Positions 18,922-25,535 of a stretch of 34,538 nt of DNA are shown here, in pieces. Positions within the stretch are counted from its first letter, which is position 1; each line of letters starts with the position of its first letter. A program made the translations under genes and the position numbers. Where the stretch lies: the NCBI GenBank assembly GCA_902551455.1, contig CACDDC010000001.1, forward strand, positions 79,876-114,413, written 5' to 3'. Origin of the DNA: an uncultured Pelagibacteraceae bacterium (GTDB lineage: Bacteria > Pseudomonadota > Alphaproteobacteria > Pelagibacterales > Pelagibacteraceae). Below the pieces are notes generated by a model. It saw only the letters and a list, made by a program, of their open reading frames with translations, made no database searches and had not been told where the DNA came from.

Positions 18922-18937
18922 ATTGATATATATCAAT
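18922..18937. promoter_or_regulatory. 16-base perfect palindrome upstream of gltD
   Basis: ATTGATATATATCAAT is an exact palindrome ending 6 bases before the preferred gltD ATG. Its position suits an operator, or a structure that controls ribosome access. No known regulator motif is recognised; the AT-rich background makes the chance level non-trivial. Confidence 0.4.
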
Positions 18938-18958
18938 AAAAACGTGACTTAAAGCATA

Positions 18959-18983
18959 ATTGGGTCATATACATTGACCTAAT
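18959..18983. promoter_or_regulatory. Dyad/hairpin ATTGGGTCA-N7-TGACCTAAT
   Basis: Nine paired positions (one G-T pair in DNA mirror terms) flank a 7-base centre, with the G/C-containing core GGTCA / TGACC. It lies about 45-70 bases upstream of gltD and 110-135 upstream of the divergent uppP. It reads either as a dimeric-regulator operator or, on the plus strand, as a hairpin followed by a T-rich tract (18985-18997). The rest of the 178-base gap (18916-19093) is AT-rich, with a 6-bp inverted repeat TAGTTT/AAACTA (19071-19088) just before uppP. Confidence 0.45.
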
Positions 18984-19093
18984 ATTTATTTTTTTCTATA
19001 TTTTAAAGCCTTTTTTACATTTTTGCATACCTACTATGTTTTCAAGTAATTGCTTTATTTTCAATATATTTAGTTTACGAACAAACTACCTAT

Positions 19094-19861
19094 ATGATTA
19101 CTTATTACCTAGAGGTGTTAATTTTGTCTCTTGTACAGGGTTTTTTTGAGTTCATTCCTGTAAGTTCTTCTGCACATTTAATTATTATTTCAAAAATAAG
19201 TGAATTTAACATGAGGTCGATAGAAATTGATATAAGTTTACATTTAGGATCTCTCATAGCAATTATATTTTATTTTAGAAAAGATTTTGTAAATATATTA
19301 AATAATAAAAATTTAATATATTTAATTATCTTTGGGTCTATTCCTTTAGCGTTGGTTGGATATTTTTTATATACTACTAACTTAATTGAATATTTCAGAG
19401 AAATAAAAATAATTGCTTGGACAACTCTAATATTTGGAATTTTGTTATATATTTCAGATAAATTTAAAGTTGAAAACTATATTGAAAAACATCTCACAAT
19501 AAAAAATATTTTATTAATTGGATTTTTGCAAATACTTGCTTTAATACCGGGTGTTAGTAGATCGGGAATAGTAATATCAGCTGGAAGATTTCTTAATTTT
19601 AGCAGAGTAGACTCGGCTAAGATTTCATTTTATTTATCTATACCAGCATTAATAGGTGCAAGTGTTTTAGGATTAAACGATATTTTTGAAAAAGAATTTG
19701 AATTCACTTATTCAATTCTTATTTCAATATTTTTATCATTTGTATTTTCATATTTAACTATAAAATATTTTTTAATTTACTTAAAGAATTTTTCACTTAA
19801 TATATTTGTTTACTATAGAATTTTTTTAGCTTTAGTTCTTTTTATAATTATTTATAACTAA
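19094..19861 (+). CDS. uppP: Undecaprenyl-diphosphatase (UppP/BacA)
   Basis: A 255-residue polytopic membrane enzyme that recycles undecaprenyl diphosphate to the monophosphate carrier used for peptidoglycan and polysaccharide export. Both family signatures are present: the (E/Q)xxxE motif in QGFFEFIPVSSSAH (15-28) and PGVSRSG (152-158). Around eight hydrophobic helices cover the rest. It meets the EamA transporter gene tail to tail with a 14-base overlap. It transcribes away from gltD across a 178-base gap. Confidence 0.96.
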   Translation: MITYYLEVLILSLVQGFFEFIPVSSSAHLIIISKISEFNMRSIEIDISLHLGSLIAIIFYFRKDFVNILNNKNLIYLIIFGSIPLALVGYFLYTTNLIEYFREIKIIAWTTLIFGILLYISDKFKVENYIEKHLTIKNILLIGFLQILALIPGVSRSGIVISAGRFLNFSRVDSAKISFYLSIPALIGASVLGLNDIFEKEFEFTYSILISIFLSFVFSYLTIKYFLIYLKNFSLNIFVYYRIFLALVLFIIIYN

Positions 19862-20744
19862 CTTTTTTCGTTAAAGGTACTAATTGGGAAATTAAAACTC
19901 CTATTAAAATAAAAAAACAACCAAGAATATTATTCATATTTAATATCTGACTCAAAATTATCCATGCAGCTACAGTTGCAAAAACTCCTTCTAATGAAAA
20001 AATTATAGCTGATGGAGCAGGCGAAATATTTTTTTGTGCATATATTTGAAGAACAAAAGCAATTCCTCCAGATAAAATTCCAGCATAAAGAATTTGTATT
20101 TTTTGACTTAAAATATTTGTCAAAATAAATTCCTCATATATAATAGCTAAAATTAAAGAACAAAAAGAAACGACTATTGTTTGCACTAATCCAATTGTTA
20201 TTGGTGCATCAAATTCTTTAATGATTTTTCCTACAAAAATTATATGCAAACTCCAAAATAAAGCACCAATGATCACTAATGTATCGCCAATTCTAACTGT
20301 TGCATCTTGAAAATTTGTTAACAAATATCCTCCTAAAACACATAATATTACTGACGGCCATACACTCCAGTGAATATCTTTTTTAAACATAAAAAAAACA
20401 ATAATCGGAACCATAGGTACATAAAAAATTGTAAAAAAAGCTGCATTTGCAACATCAGTATAAAGTAGGGCAACTTGTTGAAAAACAGATCCAAGAAATA
20501 AAAAAATTCCAATCAAAATTGAATAAAAAAAAAATCTAGATTTATTTTTTGAAATTTCATTAATTGATTTTTTTCTTTCAATTAAAAAATAAAAAGGAAT
20601 TAATGCCAAGAATCCAACAAAAAATCTAACTCCATTAAAAACATATGGTCCAATAAATTCCATTCCCGTTTCTTGGGCTATAAATGTAGTTCCCCAAATT
20701 AAAGTACAAAGTAGTGCACTGAAAATTGAGGTTATTTTTGACAT
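19848..20744 (-). CDS. EamA/DMT-family transporter
   Basis: A 298-residue inner-membrane protein of about ten helices arranged as two EamA repeats, the drug/metabolite transporter pattern. The first repeat opens with LLCTLIWGTTFIAQETG and the second with GDTLVIIGALFWSLHIIFVG, the usual W-containing repeat starts. Family members export amino acids, metabolites or drugs, or move nucleotide sugars; the substrate is not predictable here. It begins 3 bases after the aceF stop, so it may be the last gene of the pyruvate dehydrogenase unit, although no functional link is evident. Confidence 0.85.
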   Translation of the reverse strand: MSKITSIFSALLCTLIWGTTFIAQETGMEFIGPYVFNGVRFFVGFLALIPFYFLIERKKSINEISKNKSRFFFYSILIGIFLFLGSVFQQVALLYTDVANAAFFTIFYVPMVPIIVFFMFKKDIHWSVWPSVILCVLGGYLLTNFQDATVRIGDTLVIIGALFWSLHIIFVGKIIKEFDAPITIGLVQTIVVSFCSLILAIIYEEFILTNILSQKIQILYAGILSGGIAFVLQIYAQKNISPAPSAIIFSLEGVFATVAAWIILSQILNMNNILGCFFILIGVLISQLVPLTKKVSYK

Positions 20745-20747
20745 TTT

Positions 20748-21674
20748 TTATATAGCTAATTTGTAAGCAAAATTTTTACCAAGATTTTCCTTTAATTCAT
20801 TACAAAATCTAGCTGCTTCTGCTCCATCAATAATTCTATGATCATATGAAAGAGAAATTGGTAAAATTGTACGAACTTGAAAGTCATTTTTTAAATAAAT
20901 TTGTTTTTTTGACGATTTACTAATTCCTAAAATTGCCACTTCCGGATAATTTATTATTGGTGTAAAAAAAGAACCTCCAATTCCACCTAAACTTGATACT
21001 GTTATTGAGCCTCCATAAAACTCTTTTTTATCAATTTTTAAATTTTTACACTTATCACTTACTTCTAGTATCTCACTACTTAAATCTTTGATATTTTTTT
21101 CATTCGCATTTCTAATTTTTGGAACCATAAGACCATGACGAGTATCTACTGCAATTCCAATATGAAAATATTTTTTTAAAGTTATTTTTCCACTTTGAAT
21201 ATCATCAATTGATGAATTAAAGGATGGAAATTTTTTTAATGCATTAACTAAAGCTTTAATAATAAAAACTAAAGGTGTAATTTTGATGTTTTGACCTGTG
21301 AAATTATCTTTTAATTTAATTCTAAATTCTTCCATCTCTGTAATATCTATTTCATCATGGTGAGTAACATGTGGAATTTGACTCCAAGATTTACTTAAAA
21401 AAGAGGCTGCTATTTTTTTTACTCTAGGAATGTCTTCAATTTCTACTTCTCCAAAATCAGAGTGTTTAAATTTATTTTCACTTTTAAATTCTTTCTTTTC
21501 TATACTTTTGTTTTCATTTTCGTGTTTTAGCTCATTATAAATATAATTTTTTATATCTTTTTCACTTATTCGTCCTTGTCTTTCAGTCCCTTTAATTTTA
21601 CTTATATCTGCTCCAAGCTCTCTTGCAAACTTTCTGACTAATGGAGTTGTGTATATTTTTTTATCATTAGACAT
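20748..21674 (-). CDS. aceF: Pyruvate dehydrogenase E2 (dihydrolipoyl acetyltransferase) lacking a lipoyl domain
   Basis: A 308-residue 2-oxoacid dehydrogenase acyltransferase. It starts with the peripheral subunit-binding domain (about 7-43, TTPLVRKFARELG to GRISEKDI), then a charged Lys/Glu linker (about 48-72), then the trimeric catalytic domain ending with the active-site His279 in SYDHRIIDG. E2 normally carries one to three N-terminal lipoyl domains; none is encoded here, and the 7 bases to the upstream stop leave no room for one. The missing domain is found on the adjacent E1. E2 should still form the complex core and accept acetyl groups, presumably from the lipoyl arm of E1. The lpd (E3) gene is not in this window. 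Confidence 0.93.
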   Translation of the reverse strand: MSNDKKIYTTPLVRKFARELGADISKIKGTERQGRISEKDIKNYIYNELKHENENKSIEKKEFKSENKFKHSDFGEVEIEDIPRVKKIAASFLSKSWSQIPHVTHHDEIDITEMEEFRIKLKDNFTGQNIKITPLVFIIKALVNALKKFPSFNSSIDDIQSGKITLKKYFHIGIAVDTRHGLMVPKIRNANEKNIKDLSSEILEVSDKCKNLKIDKKEFYGGSITVSSLGGIGGSFFTPIINYPEVAILGISKSSKKQIYLKNDFQVRTILPISLSYDHRIIDGAEAARFCNELKENLGKNFAYKLAI

Positions 21675-21681
21675 AAATTAT

Positions 21682-24600
21682 TTATAGTTTAGTTGGAATT
21701 GGTTTTTCTGGATCAATGCCATATTTTTTTATTGCATCTTTAGCATGCTTAGATGGGATTAGCTGTTCTTTAGCTAAAATACTTAATGAGTAAGCAACAA
21801 TATGTTTTTTATCTACTTCAAAAAAATTTCTTAATTTTTTTCTAGTATCGCTTCTTCCATATCCATCTGTACCAAGAGAATAAAAATTTTTTTCTACAAA
21901 TGGTCTAATTTGATCTGAATTAAGTCTTATATAATCTGATGCAGCGAGAATTGGACCTTCTGTTTTTGAAAGACATTTTTCAACAAAATTTTTTTTAGGT
22001 TTTTCATGTGGATGTAAGAGGTTATATCTTTCTATTTCTATAGCATTTTTTCTTAACTCACTATAACTTGTTACACTCCATACGTTACTATCTATTTTAA
22101 AATCCTTTTGTAATATTTCAGCTGCTTCGATCATTTCTCTTAAAATAGCCCCAGACCCAAGTAATTGAATACAAGTTTTCTTATGAGCTTTAAATTCTTT
22201 TAATAAGTAAATGCCTTTTAATATTCCTTCTTCAATAGATTTATCCTTTGGCATAGCAGGATGGGTATAATTTTCATTCATTGTAGTTATATAGTAAAAA
22301 ATATTTTCTTGTTTTTCATACATTCTATTTAATCCTTCTCTGAAAATAGTAGCTAACTCATATCCAAAAGTTGGATCATATGATTTACAGTTAGGAATTA
22401 CAGAAGAAAGTATATGACTATGACCATCTCCATGTTGCAAACCTTCTCCTGCCAATGTTGTTCTTCCTGAAGTAGCACCAATTAAAAAACCTCTCGTTTG
22501 ATTATCTCCTGCTGCCCAAGCAAAATCTCCTACTCTTTGAAATCCAAACATTGAATAAAACAAATATATAGGAATCATGGAAATATCATGATTTGAATAA
22601 GATGTTCCTGCTGCAATCCAAGAAGACATTGCACCAGCTTCGGTGATACCCTCTTCAAGAACTTGTCCTTTAATATCTTCTCTGTAAGAACTTAATTGTT
22701 CTGAGTCTACTGGTTCATATTTTTGCCCCTCATGAGCATAAATTCCTATTTTTTGAAAAAACCCTTCCATTCCAAATGTTCTAGCTTCATCTGGTATGAT
22801 AGGAACTAATCTTGGAGCTACATTCTTATCTCTTAGTAAGCTTGTTAACATCCTAACCAAAATCATTGTAGTTGACATTTCTTTTTCACCAGTTGACTTT
22901 TTCATATTGCTAAAAATATCTGAGTGAGGAGTTTTAATAGCTTTTGCAAAAGACGATCTTTCTGGCAAATTACCTCCTAATTTTAATCTACATTCTTTTA
23001 AATATTTTATTTCTGGAGAATTTTCAGATGGTTTGTAATACTCAATGTTTTTTACCTGTTTATCTGTTAATGGCACATCAAATCTATCTCGATAGTAAAG
23101 TAAATCATTTTCATCTAATTTTTTTTGCTGATGAGTTATATTTATACTTTCTCCTGATTTTCCCATACCATAGCCTTTAATTGTTTTTGCTAAAATGACT
23201 GTGGGAGTTCCTACATTTTGCATTGCTGAATGATATGCTGCATAAACCTTATGAGGGTCATGACCACCTCTATTAAGTTTCCAAATATCTTTATCGGTCA
23301 TTTGTGATACTAAATCTAATAATTCAGGATATTTACCAAAAAATTTATTTCTTACATATGCACCACCCTTAGCTTTAAATGCTTGATATTCTCCATCTAA
23401 TGCTTCTCCCATTCTTTTTATCAATAAACCTGATTTATCTTTTGCTAATAAAGGGTCCCAATAGGAACCCCATATAACTTTTATAACATTCCATCCGGCT
23501 CCTCTAAATATTCCTTCAAGCTCTTGTATTATTTTTCCATTACCTCTCACAGGTCCATCGAGTCTCTGGAGATTGCAATTTATTACAAAAATTAAATTAT
23601 CTAATTTTTCTCTTGCAGCTAATCCAATGGCACCCAATGACTCAGGTTCATCGGTTTCACCATCTCCCAAAAAACACCAGATTTTTCTTTTTTCATCTTT
23701 TAGTAATCCTCTGTTAATCAAATATTTATTAAATCTAGCTTGGTATATTGACATTATAGGTCCAAGACCCATTGAGACTGTTGGAAACTGCCAAAATTTT
23801 GGCATTAGCCATGGGTGAGGATAAGATGAAAGTCCACCTGGTTTCACTTCTTGTCTAAATTTATCTAACTCCTCTTTACTAATTCTTCCTTCTAAAAAAG
23901 CTCTAGCATACATTCCTGGGGCACTATGGCCCTGGAAATAAATTAGATCTCCTCCAAACTTATTATTTTTTGCTCTCCAAAAATGATTCATTCCTACATC
24001 ATAAAGTGTGGCTGCAGAAGCAAATGTTCCTATATGTCCACCTAATTCTGGATTTTTTTTATTTGCTCTAACTACCATTGCAGCAGCATTCCATCTAATT
24101 AATGAGCGAATTTTTCTTTCCAAATTTTGATCTCCAGGAGATTTTTTTTCCTCTTCGGGTGATATTGTATTTATATAAGGAGTGTTCCTTGAAAGAACTA
24201 AGTCAGATCCTTGTTTATATGAATGTTCTATTAATTGTTTAATTATATATTGAGCCCTATGTTTTCCATCTTTTTCTAAAACAGCTGATAACGAGTCCAT
24301 CCACTCCTTGGTTTCTGTTGGGTCAATATCTTTACCATTTTTTACTTCTATTCTTTTTTCTGGAACTTTATTTTCTTTTTTTTTACTTATTTCTTTTTCT
24401 GGGCCTTCTTTAAGAATTAAAGTTTCTTCAGCTTCCTTTATAATTTTTTCTGTATCTAGAGGTAATTTTTCAGCAGTAATGTTTTCTTTCTCTTTTTGAT
24501 TGATACTTGATAAAGTTATTAACAAATCACCTTTGGAGACTTTATCACCTATCTTGACATTAACATTTTCAACTTTCCCTTCATACGTTGAAGGAACTTC

Positions 24601-24735
24601 CACAGATGATTTATCACTTTCCAGTGTAACTATAGGATCATTTTTTTTAATATTATCGCCAGCTTTAACTAACACCTCAATTATTTCAACATTCTCAAAA
24701 TCACCAATATCGGGAACTAATAATTTTTCAGCCAT
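21682..24735 (-). CDS. aceE: Pyruvate dehydrogenase E1, homodimeric type, with N-terminal lipoyl domain
   Basis: 1017 residues, some 130 longer than typical AceE (~890). Residues 1-78 are a complete lipoyl domain with the lipoate-acceptor Lys42 in ESDKSSVEVPS. Residues 79-135 are a Glu/Lys-rich linker. From about 137 (DIDPTETKEWMDSL) the protein aligns throughout with E. coli AceE: FGGDLIYFQGHSAPGMYARA, the thiamine diphosphate motif GDGETDEPES (357-366) with NCN (386-388), NRGGHDPHKVYAAY, and the C-terminal TDGYGRSDTR. It decarboxylates pyruvate and acetylates a lipoyl group, here apparently its own. Reading is continuous, with no sign of a frameshift or assembly join. It is followed after 7 bases by the E2 gene. 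Confidence 0.96.
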   Translation of the reverse strand: MAEKLLVPDIGDFENVEIIEVLVKAGDNIKKNDPIVTLESDKSSVEVPSTYEGKVENVNVKIGDKVSKGDLLITLSSINQKEKENITAEKLPLDTEKIIKEAEETLILKEGPEKEISKKKENKVPEKRIEVKNGKDIDPTETKEWMDSLSAVLEKDGKHRAQYIIKQLIEHSYKQGSDLVLSRNTPYINTISPEEEKKSPGDQNLERKIRSLIRWNAAAMVVRANKKNPELGGHIGTFASAATLYDVGMNHFWRAKNNKFGGDLIYFQGHSAPGMYARAFLEGRISKEELDKFRQEVKPGGLSSYPHPWLMPKFWQFPTVSMGLGPIMSIYQARFNKYLINRGLLKDEKRKIWCFLGDGETDEPESLGAIGLAAREKLDNLIFVINCNLQRLDGPVRGNGKIIQELEGIFRGAGWNVIKVIWGSYWDPLLAKDKSGLLIKRMGEALDGEYQAFKAKGGAYVRNKFFGKYPELLDLVSQMTDKDIWKLNRGGHDPHKVYAAYHSAMQNVGTPTVILAKTIKGYGMGKSGESINITHQQKKLDENDLLYYRDRFDVPLTDKQVKNIEYYKPSENSPEIKYLKECRLKLGGNLPERSSFAKAIKTPHSDIFSNMKKSTGEKEMSTTMILVRMLTSLLRDKNVAPRLVPIIPDEARTFGMEGFFQKIGIYAHEGQKYEPVDSEQLSSYREDIKGQVLEEGITEAGAMSSWIAAGTSYSNHDISMIPIYLFYSMFGFQRVGDFAWAAGDNQTRGFLIGATSGRTTLAGEGLQHGDGHSHILSSVIPNCKSYDPTFGYELATIFREGLNRMYEKQENIFYYITTMNENYTHPAMPKDKSIEEGILKGIYLLKEFKAHKKTCIQLLGSGAILREMIEAAEILQKDFKIDSNVWSVTSYSELRKNAIEIERYNLLHPHEKPKKNFVEKCLSKTEGPILAASDYIRLNSDQIRPFVEKNFYSLGTDGYGRSDTRKKLRNFFEVDKKHIVAYSLSILAKEQLIPSKHAKDAIKKYGIDPEKPIPTKL

Positions 24736-24812
24736 AATTTAATTTGATTGTTGATACATTTTAAACATATTTATATCCTTTTTTTGTCATCCTTAAATGA
24801 GTAAATATAGAC

Positions 24813-24923
24813 ATGTTAACAAATTTTTTAATTAAAATTAAAGTTTTTAATAATAAACAAAACTTAGACGCTAAATTTTGGATACAAAGAGTTTTGTTAA
24901 AGAAAAAGTATAAATTAGTTTAA
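24813..24923 (+). CDS. Possible 36-residue small protein
   Basis: A short frame MLTNFLIKIK... ending in LLKKKYKLV occupies the middle of the 220-base gap (24736-24955) between aceE and the tRNA. Its composition (Asp, Ala, Trp, Gln, Arg in the second half) is less like translated AT-rich noise than most short frames here. There is no clear Shine-Dalgarno and no recognised domain. The rest of the gap is AT-rich and must hold the aceE promoter (reading left) and the tRNA promoter (reading right), but neither is clear. Low confidence. Confidence 0.22.
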   Translation: MLTNFLIKIKVFNNKQNLDAKFWIQRVLLKKKYKLV

Positions 24924-24955
24924 TTTTTTAAACATTCATCTATATTAAATGTTAT

Positions 24956-25032
24956 GGGCTGCTAGCTCAATTGGATAGAGCGCAGAGCTACGGACTCTGA
25001 GGCTGAGGGTTCAAGTCCTTCGCGGCCCACCA
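24956..25032 (+). tRNA. tRNA-Arg (anticodon ACG)
   Basis: A full 77-base cloverleaf. The acceptor stem GGGCTGC pairs with GCGGCCC with one wobble pair. The D stem is GCTC/GAGC, and the anticodon stem CAGAG/CTCTG encloses loop CTACGGA with anticodon ACG at 24990-24992. The T stem GAGGG/CCTTC encloses TTCAAGT. The discriminator A is at 25029 and CCA is encoded at 25030-25032. A34 is expected to be deaminated to inosine by TadA so that CGU, CGC and CGA are read. A TATATT element at 24941-24946 could be its -10 box. Confidence 0.97.
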
Positions 25033-25127
25033 TGAAAGGGGAAATGAAAGTTTCTTTACAAAAATCAGTAATTTATTTTTTTTTATTAGTTATAGTTGTA
25101 TTATTAATAATCACTTTATTAATTTAA
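25032..25127 (+). CDS. Tiny single-span membrane peptide ORF
   Basis: An ATG that shares its A with the last base of the tRNA CCA opens a 31-codon frame. An internal ATG at 25044, preceded by AAAGGGG, would give 27 residues. The peptide is a short polar head (MKVSLQKS) followed by about 19 hydrophobic residues (VIYFFLLVIVVLLIITLL), a clear transmembrane segment. Its TAA directly abuts the ATG of the thioesterase, so it could couple translation of that gene. It is also possible that it is only the leader of the thioesterase. No family is recognised. Confidence 0.4.
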   Translation: MKGEMKVSLQKSVIYFFLLVIVVLLIITLLI

Positions 25128-25535
25128 ATGAATAATAAATTTCAACAAATCAGTCTTAAACCAGGTTTCATGAAACATAATGGTGGTTTATTGTTTCGTA
25201 AAATTTCAAATAAAAATTATGAATTTAAAACTAAAATAAATAAAAAGCATTTAAATAGAGCTGGTATAACACATGGAGGTTACATTGCTGCAATCATAGA
25301 TGCAGGTGCAGGAACAGCAGCACATAGAATTACAAATAATAAAATATGTGTAACAATTTCATTAGATATAAAATTTATAGACTCAACTAAATTAGGTGAT
25401 GAAATCATAGGAAAAGTTAATATACAAAAAATGACTAAGTCTTTAGTTTTTTTAATTTGTAAACTCAAAAGTAACAAAAAAATTATTGCTACAGCTTCAG
25501 GGATTTGGAAAAAAACGAATAAAGAATTTGTTTAA
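25128..25535 (+). CDS. Hotdog-fold thioesterase, PaaI-like
   Basis: A 135-residue acyl-CoA thioesterase-like protein. The hotdog hallmark is present: NRAGITHGGYIAAIIDAGAG (about 43-62), with the HGG that starts the central helix, then the strand TISLDIKFIDSTKLGD and ATASGIWKK at the C-terminus. The Asp near the helix (about residue 58) is the likely catalytic acid. PaaI-type enzymes release stalled acyl- or aryl-CoA to recover CoA. It follows the tiny membrane ORF with no gap and overlaps the convergent TRAP permease gene by 4 bases. The substrate is unknown. Confidence 0.85.
   Translation: MNNKFQQISLKPGFMKHNGGLLFRKISNKNYEFKTKINKKHLNRAGITHGGYIAAIIDAGAGTAAHRITNNKICVTISLDIKFIDSTKLGDEIIGKVNIQKMTKSLVFLICKLKSNKKIIATASGIWKKTNKEFV

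Noticed and set aside
18916..18936. N-terminal extension of GltD from TTG 18936
   Set aside because: It adds residues not expected in the family and its codons fall in the palindrome; two ATG codons downstream fit better.
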